The notes beneath the pieces are model-generated. The model was not told the DNA's origin. It did not search any database and was given only the letters and a program-made list of their open reading frames with translations. The position numbers and the translations under genes are program-made. 64,000 bases of DNA, from NCBI RefSeq assembly GCF_042650885.1, contig NZ_JBHSBU010000001.1, positions 3,038,001 to 3,102,000 on the forward strand. Direction: 5' to 3'. Below are positions 17,847-25,980 of the stretch, in pieces; positions within the stretch are counted from its first letter, which is position 1; the number at the start of each line of letters is the position of its first letter. The DNA is from Chitinimonas_A lacunae. GTDB taxonomy: Bacteria > Pseudomonadota > Gammaproteobacteria > Burkholderiales > Chitinimonadaceae.

Positions 17847-18974
17847 CTATTTGTCTTGGGGACAGTAATCGGCGAAGCGGCGGGTGCGTTCGTGGGTATC
17901 GGGATGGGTGGAGAACCAGGCCGGAATATCGCTCTGGTCGGACTCGGGCTTGGCGCCGCTTTCCTGGCTGTCGCCGCTGCTCTCCCGGCGCGGCCTGTCG
18001 GGCCGGTTCTTGCCCGAGCCTTCGTGTTCCCGGTCGTCTTCCCTATCGCGCCGCTTCATTTCGGCTTCGATCCGGTGCATCACGGTGGAGAAGGCGCACG
18101 GCGATACCGACTGTTCCGGTAGACGGCGCAGGGCGAAATCGTCGGCCTCGCGTTCGAAATCGCGGCTATAGCGTAGATCGGCCAGCATGACCGGCAGCGC
18201 GGCCATGGTGGTGCCGACCGAGGTGGCATCGCCCAGCACCACGCTGACCGCCACCGCCAGCCCGCTTGAGCGCAGCAGGCCCCGCACGCCGTGGCGCAGC
18301 TCCACATGACCGATCTCGTGCGCCAGTACCGCCAGCAGCTCGTCGTCGCTGCTGGCCAGTTCGACCAACTGATCGGTCATCACCACCGTGCCACCAGGCA
18401 GGGCAAAGGCATTGGGGCCGATATCCTCGGCGTTGCGGAATTCGAGCCGGTATTGGTAATCGGGATTGCCGCCCTTGGCCAGGGCGGCAAAGCGCTGGCG
18501 CAGGGCTTCCTGGCGGGCGCGCGGCAGTTTGCTGTCCGCAAGACCATAGCGGTCGAGCATGGCCAGCGTCTCGCTGGCGAGCTTCTGCTCGGCCGCGACC
18601 GGCACTATCTCGGCTCCCCGGTCAGCCAGCCAGGGCAAGCCCCACTGGTAGGCGGCGAATACCGTACCGACCAGCAAGGGCACCGCCAGCACCGCGAGCT
18701 TCCAACTGCGCTCAAGCCGACCGGCCAGGTCATGGCGATGACCGAGCTGGCGCGCCAGCAACGCCGCGTTGTTGACCTCGAGCGCCCCGCCGTCGGGCAG
18801 GTCGAAGCGCCAGGGCATCGCGCCGATCGGCGCTGTGCTGCGTACCTGCCCGGCCGAATAGCTGACGGCCACCTCCGGCCCGTCGAGCCGTAGCGAGCCT
18901 TGCTCGCACCGGACCTCGACGGTTTTTGCCCCGGCCGAGCGGCCGTCGAAATAGCGACCCTGCCAGACGTTCAT
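17847..18974 (-). CDS. M48-family membrane metallopeptidase
   Basis: A protein of 375 aa. An N-terminal beta-rich domain (MNVWQGRYFDGRSAGA) is followed by one TM helix (LAVLAVPLLVGTVFAAYQ), then the M48 catalytic domain with HEIGHVELRH (around residue 218) and the downstream Glu in FEREADDFAL. A Glu/Arg/Ser-rich low-complexity insert comes just before the terminal FSTHPDTHER motif. The ATG at 18974 overlaps the DUF898 stop by ATGA, so the two are translationally coupled. Likely an inner-membrane protease facing the periplasm. Confidence 0.9.
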   Translation of the reverse strand: MNVWQGRYFDGRSAGAKTVEVRCEQGSLRLDGPEVAVSYSAGQVRSTAPIGAMPWRFDLPDGGALEVNNAALLARQLGHRHDLAGRLERSWKLAVLAVPLLVGTVFAAYQWGLPWLADRGAEIVPVAAEQKLASETLAMLDRYGLADSKLPRARQEALRQRFAALAKGGNPDYQYRLEFRNAEDIGPNAFALPGGTVVMTDQLVELASSDDELLAVLAHEIGHVELRHGVRGLLRSSGLAVAVSVVLGDATSVGTTMAALPVMLADLRYSRDFEREADDFALRRLPEQSVSPCAFSTVMHRIEAEMKRRDREDDREHEGSGKNRPDRPRRESSGDSQESGAKPESDQSDIPAWFSTHPDTHERTRRFADYCPQDK

Positions 18975-20092
18975 ATGCCGATATCCACCTGGAACATATC
19001 GGCGATCTCTTCCCCGATGGCATTGGTCTGCTGCTGCTCGCCGGCCACAAACATCGACAGGTCGAACGGTGCCAGCACATCGGTGGTCTCGGCCATATAA
19101 CGGGCCAGACGCACCCGGGCCCACGGATAAGCCAGACCGAGCGAGAACACGATGGCCAGGGTATTGAGGGCGTAGAGCTTGAACAGCGGCATCACCCGCA
19201 TATTGCTCTTGAAGCGGACCTCACCGAGCCGGCTGTTGTCGAGCACCAGCTTATTGAGCCAGGCACGCAGCATCTGGCCCGACACCACATAGACCAGCAG
19301 GAAGGCACCGTAGCCGACCACGCCTGCGGTAATCGCCAGACCACCGCTCAAGGTCTTGCTCCAGTCGCTGTCGCCCGACAGAAACAGCGCGCCGATCAAG
19401 CCCATCACGATCGCCCCCAGCACCATCAGCGCGATCACCATGCCGGTGATGCCGACCAGCAGATACAGATAGGCCACATACCAGTCACCCACCACCGAGC
19501 GCATCTGGAAACGGGTGGCACCAAAGCGCGAATGATCGACCACGAAGCGCCGCACCTCGTGCTGCACATAGGGCGTGGCCAGACCCATGCTCAGCAGCGA
19601 CAGGATGGGCATCAGCAGAAAATACAGATAGCCCTGGCCGACGCTGCCATCGAAACCGAAGCGGATATTGCGGTAACTCACCATGCGCAGCCGGAAACGC
19701 AGCGAACGGATCACCAGATAGGGCGCCACCAGCATCACCAGCAGCAGCAGGCCGAAGGCGATGCCGGGGTGGCTGTTGGACAGCAGCGAAACAGGCACGA
19801 ACATCCCGAAAGCGATGGCCCGGCCGATCAGGATCGAGATAGGAGTGGCGTGATAATCGAAGCGGGCGCCGGCCAGCTCGGTCGAGCCGTGGAAGTAGCG
19901 CATGGTGCGCACCTTGGCCCAGGCGGAATAAATGCCGAGGGTGAGCACCGACAGCAGCAGATTGACGATCCAGATCTTGAAGTATTCGCCGGCCTGGCCA
20001 TGGAAGCGCAGCGAGACCGGTTCGAAGCGGCCCATCGCCAACGAGGGCAAGCGGGCCGGGATAATGCCTTGATAAGGCGCAGTTGCGTGCAT
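18971..20092 (-). CDS. DUF898 (YjgN) family integral membrane protein
   Basis: A protein of 373 aa with about eight hydrophobic segments. Two internally similar halves carry the YjgN motif: LLSVLTLGIYSAWAKVRTMRYF early and ALNTLAIVFSLGLAYPWARVRLARY late, which implies an internal duplication. The ATG at 20092 has a GGGGG ribosome binding site; a start 8 codons upstream is possible. It is coupled to the M48 protease through a 4-base overlap. The function of the family is unknown; the fixed pairing suggests the protease acts on or with it. Confidence 0.85.
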   Translation of the reverse strand: MHATAPYQGIIPARLPSLAMGRFEPVSLRFHGQAGEYFKIWIVNLLLSVLTLGIYSAWAKVRTMRYFHGSTELAGARFDYHATPISILIGRAIAFGMFVPVSLLSNSHPGIAFGLLLLVMLVAPYLVIRSLRFRLRMVSYRNIRFGFDGSVGQGYLYFLLMPILSLLSMGLATPYVQHEVRRFVVDHSRFGATRFQMRSVVGDWYVAYLYLLVGITGMVIALMVLGAIVMGLIGALFLSGDSDWSKTLSGGLAITAGVVGYGAFLLVYVVSGQMLRAWLNKLVLDNSRLGEVRFKSNMRVMPLFKLYALNTLAIVFSLGLAYPWARVRLARYMAETTDVLAPFDLSMFVAGEQQQTNAIGEEIADMFQVDIGI

Positions 20093-20223
20093 AGACCCCC
20101 CTGGTAAGCGACGCATATGGATTCATGCCGATGTCGTTGACCGACGCCAAACCAGCACGATAGGGGGACGCCACGTTTTCGGCAAGCCACCTATAATCGT
20201 TCGTTTTGACAAACGGATAGACG

Positions 20224-21048
20224 ATGGACTGGGTTCTCTGGCTACAAGCGGTATTGATGGGCTTGGTCGAAGGATTAACGGAATTCCTGCCAATTTCCAG
20301 TACCGGCCATCTGATTCTTACAGGAAGCCTGCTGGGCTTTCTCAGCCGTGAGAAGCGTGATGTATTCGAGATTTTCATCCAGCTCGGGGCGATCCTGGCG
20401 GTGCTCTGGTTCTACCGGGCCAAGTTTATCGATGTGACGCTGCGCGCCGGCAGCAGCCCCGAGGCACGGCGCTTTCTGGGCAATCTGCTGCTGGCTTTCC
20501 TGCCGATCGCCATCGTGGGCTTGCTGTTCAACCGGCAGATCAAGGCCGTGCTGTTCCATCCGGTACCGGTGGCGACGGCGTTTATCGTGGGGGGCCTGAT
20601 CATCCTGTGGGCCGAGCGGCGGGTGCATGCGGCCCGGATCGTGCGGGTCGACGATCTGCGCTGGACCGATGCGCTCAAGATCGGCTTGGTGCAATGTCTG
20701 GGACTGCTGCCCGGCACATCGCGCTCGGGGGCGACCATCATCGGCAGCCTGTTCTTTGGCCTGTCGCGCCAGACCGCGACCGAGTTCTCGTTTTTCCTGG
20801 CCATCCCGACCCTGGGCTCGGCCTCGCTCTACAGCCTGTGGAAGGCGCGCGATCTGCTGTCCTGGGACGACGCCTATATCTTCGCCATCGGTTGCGCGGC
20901 GGCCTTTGTCTCGGCGCTGCTGACCATCAAGGTGCTGCTGCGCTTCGTCGCCAGCCACAGCTTCGAGGTATTCGCCTGGTACCGGATCGGCTTTGGCATT
21001 CTGGTGCTGATCACCGCCTATTCGGGCTGGGTCGACTGGTCACACTGA
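20224..21048 (+). CDS. uppP: Undecaprenyl-diphosphatase UppP/BacA
   Basis: A protein of 274 aa with about eight TM helices. It dephosphorylates undecaprenyl pyrophosphate to recycle the lipid carrier for peptidoglycan and confers bacitracin resistance. Both catalytic motifs are intact: EGLTEFLPISSTGH (residues 16-29) and LLPGTSRSGAT (about 169-179). It is divergent from the DUF898 gene and followed directly by the initiator tRNA. Confidence 0.97.
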   Translation: MDWVLWLQAVLMGLVEGLTEFLPISSTGHLILTGSLLGFLSREKRDVFEIFIQLGAILAVLWFYRAKFIDVTLRAGSSPEARRFLGNLLLAFLPIAIVGLLFNRQIKAVLFHPVPVATAFIVGGLIILWAERRVHAARIVRVDDLRWTDALKIGLVQCLGLLPGTSRSGATIIGSLFFGLSRQTATEFSFFLAIPTLGSASLYSLWKARDLLSWDDAYIFAIGCAAAFVSALLTIKVLLRFVASHSFEVFAWYRIGFGILVLITAYSGWVDWSH

Positions 21049-21078
21049 AAAAAGATATAAAAATATCGCCATCGACCA

Positions 21079-21107
21079 TTGACAGCTCAAGCCACCTTCT
21101 CCATAAT
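21079..21107 (+). promoter_or_regulatory. Near-consensus sigma70 promoter for tRNA-fMet
   Basis: TTGACA (21079-21084), a 17-base spacer, and CATAAT (21102-21107) give 11 of 12 matches to consensus. The expected start of transcription is a few bases before the tRNA at 21122. Confidence 0.8.
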
Positions 21108-21121
21108 TTGCATCTCTCTGA

Positions 21122-21197
21122 CGCGGGATGGAGCAGTTGGCAGCTCGTCGGGCTCATAACCCGAAGGTCGCAGGTTCGAGTCCTGCTCCCGCAACCA
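21122..21197 (+). tRNA. Initiator tRNA-Met (CAT)
   Basis: The cloverleaf can be drawn in full: acceptor arm with the unpaired C1/A72 typical of bacterial initiators, D-stem GAGC/GCTC with A11-U24, and an anticodon stem TCGGG/CCCGA with three consecutive G-C pairs. The loop is CTCATAA, the T-arm GCAGG-TTCGAGT-CCTGC, and CCA is encoded. C1:A72 and the three G-C pairs identify tRNA-fMet rather than elongator Met. Confidence 0.97.
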
Positions 21198-21206
21198 GCG
21201 AATTCA

Positions 21207-21244
21207 TGCAAAAAGCCCAGTTCAATCGAACTGGGCTTTTTGCA
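21207..21244 (+). terminator. Intrinsic terminator after tRNA-fMet
   Basis: TGCAAAAAGCCCAGTTC pairs with GAACTGGGCTTTTTGCA around AATC, a stem of about 17 bp with a T-run in the 3' arm. Confidence 0.9.
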
Positions 21245-21335
21245 TTGGTCCGCTCGCGCTAACCATCGTCCCCCTTCACCTCAAGCAGTAGCCGATCAGC
21301 AGGCCACCTCGCCATCGAGCATGGCCTACCGCGCT

Positions 21336-22016
21336 TCACTTCTCTCCAGGCTGACCCTTATCGTCCAACAGCCAGCCAAACACCCAGCTGGCGGCTAGCG
21401 CTCCCAACAACTGCGCCACCACAAAACCCGGCACATCAATCGGTCGAATGCCAGCGAAGGTATCCGATGCCGCCCGCGCCAACGTCACGGCAGGGTTGGC
21501 AAACGAGGTCGATGCAGTAAACCAGTAGGCGCTGACGATATAGAGCGCGACGGCAAAGGGCACAAACTTGGGCTGATTCCTTGCGCAGCCGAAGATCACG
21601 GCCAGCAGCCCGAAGGTGGCAACCCACTCGCTCCACCATTGGGCCGGTCCGCTGCGTAGATGCTGCGAAGCGAAAAACAGCGCTTCGCCGAACATCATGT
21701 GGGCAGCCGCCACCCCACAGAAGGCGCCGACGATCTGGACCGTGATATAGAGCGCCGCTTCCCTGGCCGACAATTCCCGCCGCCATGTCAGTGCCAGCGT
21801 GACGGCCGGGTTGAAGTGGGCGCCCGAAATCCCGCCGAACGTCAGAATCAGCGCGACCAGCCCGGCACCCGTAGCAATTGCATTGGCCAGCAGGGCAATC
21901 GCCACATTGCCTGCGGCGAGCCGCTCGGCCATGATCCCTGAACCCACCACGATCGCCAGCAGAAACGCCGTACCCAGCCATTCCGCCAACAGGCGGCGTT
22001 GCAAACTCGGCTTCAT
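21336..22016 (-). CDS. aqpS: Arsenic-associated aquaglyceroporin (MIP family, AqpS-like)
   Basis: A protein of 226 aa with six TM helices and both MIP half-helix motifs (HFNPAVT and FANPAVT). The gene starts inside the arsC stop (ATGA overlap), so it is the last gene of the ars operon. In Sinorhizobium meliloti AqpS takes the place of an ArsB/ACR3 pump and lets As(III) formed by ArsC leak out down its gradient. No such pump is present here, which supports the same role. General glycerol or water conductance is the alternative. Confidence 0.87.
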   Translation of the reverse strand: MKPSLQRRLLAEWLGTAFLLAIVVGSGIMAERLAAGNVAIALLANAIATGAGLVALILTFGGISGAHFNPAVTLALTWRRELSAREAALYITVQIVGAFCGVAAAHMMFGEALFFASQHLRSGPAQWWSEWVATFGLLAVIFGCARNQPKFVPFAVALYIVSAYWFTASTSFANPAVTLARAASDTFAGIRPIDVPGFVVAQLLGALAASWVFGWLLDDKGQPGEK

Positions 22017-22507
22017 TGCCCACCCAATCTGCGCAATTCGGTCAGCAGCGCCTGATGGTCGAGCTTCTCGATCGGGAGGCTGGTGAATAGGCGCAGTCGC
22101 GTCGCAATCAACTGCGCGGTATGGGCAAAGGCTGCCAGCTTGGCTTCATCGTCCCCTTCGGTCGCCGACGGGTCGGCAAAGCCCCAGTGCGCCGTCATCG
22201 GATGTCCCGGCCAGACCGGGCACACCTCCCCGGCTGCGCTGTCGCATACGGTAAAGATGAAATCCATCGGGGGCACCTCAACAGCGGCGAACTCGTCCCA
22301 GCTTTTACTGCGCAGGCTGCCCGTGTCGCATCCCAGCCTGTCCAGTGTCCGCAGCGCATACGGATTGACCCGGCCGGACGGGAAACTGCCCGCGCTGTAG
22401 GCCTTGAAACGGCCGGCTCCCATCTGATTCAGCAATCCCTCGGCCAGGATGCTGCGGGCCGAGTTATGCGTGCACAGAAAGAGCACGTTATAGGTTTTTT
22501 CGCTCAT
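22013..22507 (-). CDS. arsC: Arsenate reductase ArsC (LMW-phosphatase family)
   Basis: A protein of 164 aa. The anion loop CTHNSARS (Cys12) is the CxxNSxR signature of the low-molecular-weight tyrosine phosphatase-like arsenate reductases. The later cysteines in FTVCDSAAGEVCPVWPG could be the resolving pair used with thioredoxin. It reduces As(V) to As(III) in the cytosol. The ATG at 22507 puts the P-loop at the N-terminus as in the family. It lies 23 bases after arsI and overlaps aqpS. Confidence 0.94.
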   Translation of the reverse strand: MSEKTYNVLFLCTHNSARSILAEGLLNQMGAGRFKAYSAGSFPSGRVNPYALRTLDRLGCDTGSLRSKSWDEFAAVEVPPMDFIFTVCDSAAGEVCPVWPGHPMTAHWGFADPSATEGDDEAKLAAFAHTAQLIATRLRLFTSLPIEKLDHQALLTELRRLGGQ

Positions 22508-22530
22508 GGGAGCCTCCATCAAGGTCAGAT

Positions 22531-22977
22531 TCAGCAGCAGCGCTGCGGACGGCTGGCCGACTGTTCGGTCGGGTTGCAGCAACCGCTCTTCATTTCGGTT
22601 TGGCCGCTATAGGTCGGTATCTCGCCGACCGTATGAAAAGCCTCCCACAGAATGCCTTGCGGGTCGGCCACCCACTGCTTGTCCGACTGGGCATAGCAGC
22701 AATTGGCCCCTTCCTCGGGCATGGTGACGAGACCTGCCGAGATGGCGCGTTGGGCCAGTTCCGTCAGTTCGGCATTGCTGTCGACCTGAATGCCCAGATG
22801 GCTGAGGCCGGTGGTCTCGGAGCGGGTCGAGATGGCAAAGTTGACCAGCGGATCGTCGAGCATCCATTTGGCGTAGTCGTCCTTGTGGACAGTCGGCTCG
22901 GCCGCGAACAGGCCGCGATAGAAACGGACGCTTTCTTCCAGATTCTTGACGGCAACATGCACATGCAGGCGTTTCAT
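22531..22977 (-). CDS. arsI: ArsI/CadI-family VOC metalloenzyme, probable organoarsenical C-As lyase
   Basis: A protein of 148 aa with a VOC fold. The vicinal cysteine pair in ANCCYAQSDK (Cys93-Cys94) is the As(III)-binding motif of ArsI. The metal-site positions fit: HVHV at the N-terminus, His60 in LSHLGIQV and Glu112 in LWEAF. ArsI splits trivalent methyl- or aromatic arsenicals to As(III). The Cys-rich tail (SGCCNP and a terminal RCC) is also seen in the CadI group, so cadmium or arsenic sequestration is the alternative. The ATG at 22977 is preceded by GGAAGGAATTG. Confidence 0.87.
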   Translation of the reverse strand: MKRLHVHVAVKNLEESVRFYRGLFAAEPTVHKDDYAKWMLDDPLVNFAISTRSETTGLSHLGIQVDSNAELTELAQRAISAGLVTMPEEGANCCYAQSDKQWVADPQGILWEAFHTVGEIPTYSGQTEMKSGCCNPTEQSASRPQRCC

Positions 22978-22994
22978 TTCAATTCCTTCCATAT

Positions 22995-23324
22995 TTACCT
23001 GCAATCACTGTCGCAGGCAGGTGGTGGGACGGCGCAGTTCGAGCCTGCGCAGCAGTTCTCGGTCAGAAAGGCGAGCAGACTGCTGATTGCCGCGTAATTG
23101 GCCGAGTAGAAGACAAAGCGCCCTTCCTGACGCGATTGCACCAGCCCCGCGTGACTGAGTTCCTTGAGGTGGAACGACAGGGTCGCGGCAGGAATGCCCA
23201 TATGCTCGCCGATCTTGCCGGCGGCCAGGCCGTCCGGGCCCTGTTCGACCAGCAGACGGAACACCGCCAGACGGGATTCCTGCGCCAGGGCAGTCAGAAG
23301 AGAGACAGCAGCTTTGTTATCCAT
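22995..23324 (-). CDS. arsR: ArsR-family arsenic-responsive repressor
   Basis: A protein of 109 aa. Winged HTH with LTALAQESRLAVFRLL at the start and the recognition region GIPAATLSFHLKELSHAGLV. The C-terminal ENCCAGSNC carries three cysteines in the Cys-Cys-x5-Cys style of the Acidithiobacillus/Corynebacterium-type ArsR, where As(III) binds. First gene of the operon arsR-arsI-arsC-aqpS and presumably autoregulatory. The start at 23324 is chosen by alignment with the family; the longer frame has no similarity. Confidence 0.94.
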   Translation of the reverse strand: MDNKAAVSLLTALAQESRLAVFRLLVEQGPDGLAAGKIGEHMGIPAATLSFHLKELSHAGLVQSRQEGRFVFYSANYAAISSLLAFLTENCCAGSNCAVPPPACDSDCR

Positions 23325-23433
23325 GATTCCACCATAATGGAAATATCGAAAGGTTGTCGAGAAATTTCTACAGTTATCGAAGTATAAGGCGACGGATGGT
23401 AAGCTCGCAGCCTCCACGCCGCAGGAACCCACC
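23325..23433. promoter_or_regulatory. Divergent ars / acetyltransferase promoter region with candidate ArsR sites
   Basis: This 109-base AT-rich spacer separates arsR (-) from the acetyltransferase gene (+). It contains two direct copies of TATCGAA (about 23343-23349 and 23376-23382) flanking GAGAAATTTCT, a short inverted repeat. Their placement just upstream of arsR makes them candidate operator elements. This rests on sequence symmetry and position only. Confidence 0.45.
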
Positions 23434-23925
23434 ATGTCCCTACTGATCCGTCCCATGCTGCCCAGCGACTGGGCCGAAGTCCGCCGTATCTATCTCGAAG
23501 GGATCGCCAGCGGCAATGCCACCTTCCAGACCGAAGCGCCCAGTTGGGAGAGTTGGGATGCCAATCATCTGCCGGTCTGCCGTTTCGTCGCAGAAGCTGA
23601 CGGCGTGATGCTGGGCTGGGCCGTGCTGGCCGCCATATCGAGCCGACCGGTCTATGGCGGCGTGGCCGAAGTCAGCGTCTATGTCGGTCAGGCGGCCCGC
23701 CGGCAAGGCGTCGGTAGCGCCTTGATGGCCCACTTGGTCGATAGCGCAGAGCAACAGGGATTCTGGACTTTGCAGGCCGGCATCTTCCCCGAGAACCACG
23801 GCAGCCTCGCACTGCATCGCCGAGCCGGTTTCCGGGAAGTCGGGCGGCGCGAGAAGATGGGGCAGCTGGCCGGGGTGTGGCGTGATGTGGTGCTGGTGGA
23901 GCGACGCAGCAAGATAAATGGCTAG
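23434..23925 (+). CDS. GNAT-family N-acetyltransferase (phosphinothricin-acetyltransferase-like)
   Basis: A protein of 163 aa. It resembles Pat/Bar/MddA-type GNATs: MLPSDWAEVRRIYLEGI at the N-terminus, the acetyl-CoA loop with RRQGVGSAL, and IFPENHGSLALHRRAGFREVGRRE near the end. ArsN-type acetyltransferases of this subfamily occur beside ars operons and can acetylate arsinothricin. The divergent position next to arsR makes ArsN a plausible role, but amino-acid analogue detoxification (methionine sulfone, phosphinothricin) fits equally well. Confidence 0.85.
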   Translation: MSLLIRPMLPSDWAEVRRIYLEGIASGNATFQTEAPSWESWDANHLPVCRFVAEADGVMLGWAVLAAISSRPVYGGVAEVSVYVGQAARRQGVGSALMAHLVDSAEQQGFWTLQAGIFPENHGSLALHRRAGFREVGRREKMGQLAGVWRDVVLVERRSKING

Positions 23926-23941
23926 GACAGAAAAGGCGTTG

Positions 23942-23970
23942 ATGCAGACTCTAAGTCTGCATGTCTTTTT
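23942..23970 (+). terminator. Intrinsic terminator after the acetyltransferase gene
   Basis: ATGCAGACT and AGTCTGCAT form a perfect 9-bp stem with a CTA loop, followed by GTCTTTTT. Confidence 0.85.
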
Positions 23971-24103
23971 ATATTTAATTCAACTCTGTAATATCAATGT
24001 TACTTGCAGATATTTGGCATAAATATTTATTTAGAGTAAATACCGCAATCTTGTCGTGACAAATCCCCCGACCCGGCGCCGGCGTTTCTTATCTTGTGCA
24101 CAG

Positions 24104-24134
24104 CAAAAGCCCAGTTTTTCCGACTGGGCTTTTG
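24104..24134. terminator. Terminator-like hairpin without an adjacent gene
   Basis: CAAAAGCCCAGT pairs with ACTGGGCTTTTG around TTTTCCG. The arms nearly match those of the tRNA-fMet terminator at 21207-21244, so one may be a duplicated copy of the other. The gene it once served is not visible. Confidence 0.65.
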
Positions 24135-24453
24135 TTTGGATTTTCTTGCACGATCAGTCAATCAGACCGTAAAGGCCGGGGAATTTGTAGGCAAACCGTG
24201 CAGTCATCACAGATAATGCGCTGCAACATGGCATTATCCAGTTGGAGACCATGCATTAGGCATCCATTTTCCTCTATCACCCCACAGGATATGACGTTAT
24301 CCTATGTCGATCCATCTGTGTACGTTGGGGTTGGAGGAACCTCGCCGGGTGCCTGATTCCAGATCCATTTCCTTATCTTCAGGCAAATCGAGACCGGCTT
24401 GACGCTGGCGATAGCAACACTATTGATTCAACAGAAAAATCAAAGGGCTTCGT

Positions 24454-25338
24454 ATGATAGAGGATATTCGTTACCTGATCGTTTTTGCCAAAGTGGCTGA
24501 GGTGGGTTCTTTCTCCCGCGCCGCCGAAGCGCTGGAATTGTCGAACGCCACCATCAGCATGCATCTGGCAAAGCTGGAAAAGAATCTGGGCGTTGCGCTG
24601 CTTTATCGCAATACCCGCAAACTTTCCCTGACCCACGACGGGCTCAATCTGCTCGAGACCGCCAAGTCAATGCTGGAACTGTACGAGAAGGGGATCATCG
24701 AGTTCAAACAGCGCTCCATCTCCACCACCAATAATCTCAGGATCTCGATTCCGGCGGTATTCATCAACAGTGCCGCGTTCATGACCCAGATCGGGAATTT
24801 CATCAAGCACCATCCCGGTATCAACCTCGATATTCTGTGCAGCGACAACCGCAACGACATCATCAGTGAAAGCATCGATGTGGCGTTCCGGATTGGCGAT
24901 CTGCCCGACAGTTCGCTCAAGGCCAAACACGTCTTCGAATTCTCCCGCACTGTGGTAGGCAGCCGGGAATTGCTCGACCAATATCCCTTGATCAAACATC
25001 CACGTGATTTGTCGGCCATTCCATGGATTGGATTGACCATGCGTCCCAATTACCGTCTGTTTACTCATGTCAATGGCGACCAATATGAAGTGAAATATGT
25101 GCCGCAGATCCGTCTTGACAATGTCGAGGCCGTTTATCAATTGGCCAAACAAGGGATAGGACTGGCCGCACCGCCGGAATTCCTGACCCCCGACGATATT
25201 GCACGCGGCACCATCGAAAAGGTGCTGCCGGAATGGTCATTGAGCCCGATGAAGGTGTATGCCGTCTGGCCGCCCAATATATCCCCCAGCAGCATCGCCT
25301 ATACCCTGATCAATTCGATCTACGACGCTCTGGACTGA
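24454..25338 (+). CDS. LysR-family regulator convergent with the biosynthetic operon
   Basis: A protein of 294 aa. N-terminal HTH (FAKVAEVGSFSRAAEALE, then SNATISMHLAKLEKNLG), then a substrate-binding domain of the CrgA/DmlR-like type ending VYAVWPPN. Its stop lies directly against the stop of the LysE gene on the other strand, so it borders the long minus-strand operon 25339-37125. It is the only regulator next to that operon and its likely controller. The co-inducer cannot be read from sequence. Confidence 0.92.
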   Translation: MIEDIRYLIVFAKVAEVGSFSRAAEALELSNATISMHLAKLEKNLGVALLYRNTRKLSLTHDGLNLLETAKSMLELYEKGIIEFKQRSISTTNNLRISIPAVFINSAAFMTQIGNFIKHHPGINLDILCSDNRNDIISESIDVAFRIGDLPDSSLKAKHVFEFSRTVVGSRELLDQYPLIKHPRDLSAIPWIGLTMRPNYRLFTHVNGDQYEVKYVPQIRLDNVEAVYQLAKQGIGLAAPPEFLTPDDIARGTIEKVLPEWSLSPMKVYAVWPPNISPSSIAYTLINSIYDALD

Positions 25339-25947
25339 TCACGGCACATGGCGGATCAGCTGCATATAGACCAGGTACAGCGCCGAAGCGATCAGCATCC
25401 CGCCCATGGTCATATTGAACAGACGGATGCGCAGATTGCTGCTCAGCACCACCGACACCCGATCACCCAGCACGGCCCAGGCGGCCAGCGACAGATAGCA
25501 GATCAGGAAATAGACGGTGATAAAGGCAATCAGCGTGGTGTGGGTCTTGGGATCGGAAAACAGCGCAGCGCCCGAGGCACAGGCGATCCACGCCTTGGGG
25601 TTGAGCCATTGCAGCAGAAAACCCTGCATAAAGGTGGGAACGCTGCGCTTTTCCAGCGTGATTTCGGGCGAGGCCGTGGCGATCTTATAGCCGACGTAGA
25701 TGATAAAGGCCGAGCCGATCAATTCGAGTATCTGCATCACTGCCGGATAGCTGCTGACGAATTGCAGCAGCGAGAAACCGACAAAGATCAGCAACAGGGT
25801 AAAACCGATGGTGGCCCCCGAAACGAAGGGGATGGTGCGGCGGAAACCATAATTGGCGCCCGAGGAAACGATCACCATATTGACCGGTCCGGGGGAAATG
25901 GACATGGTCAGTGAAAATACGCACATGGCGAGCAGCAGCGAAAGCAT
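25339..25947 (-). CDS. LysE/RhtB-family amino-acid exporter
   Basis: A protein of 202 aa with about six TM helices. The family signature is the N-terminal SPGPVNMVIVSSG segment (the SxGP motif) followed by GYKI and the FLLQWLNPKAWIACASGA motif. LysE-type proteins export amino acids, homoserine or small derivatives by proton exchange. It is the last gene of the operon, 33 bases after the nitroreductase gene, and offers a second export route besides the MFS protein for the pathway product or excess precursor (inferred). Confidence 0.92.
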   Translation of the reverse strand: MLSLLLAMCVFSLTMSISPGPVNMVIVSSGANYGFRRTIPFVSGATIGFTLLLIFVGFSLLQFVSSYPAVMQILELIGSAFIIYVGYKIATASPEITLEKRSVPTFMQGFLLQWLNPKAWIACASGAALFSDPKTHTTLIAFITVYFLICYLSLAAWAVLGDRVSVVLSSNLRIRLFNMTMGGMLIASALYLVYMQLIRHVP

Positions 25948-25980
25948 GATTTTCTCCTTGAATTTTTATCGCGGCATTTT

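Larger units (their letters stand above)
23926..24453 (+). other. AT-rich intergenic region with two terminators
   Basis: No supported gene. The first 130 bases are strongly AT-rich and hold the acetyltransferase terminator. A second terminator stands at 24104-24134 with no recognisable gene in front of it. The rest (24135-24453) should contain the promoter of the LysR gene at 24454. An 86-codon open frame here lacks coding character. Confidence 0.55.

Noticed and set aside
24096..24356. 86-codon open frame before the LysR gene
   Set aside because: It begins inside a terminator hairpin and has no recognisable protein feature.
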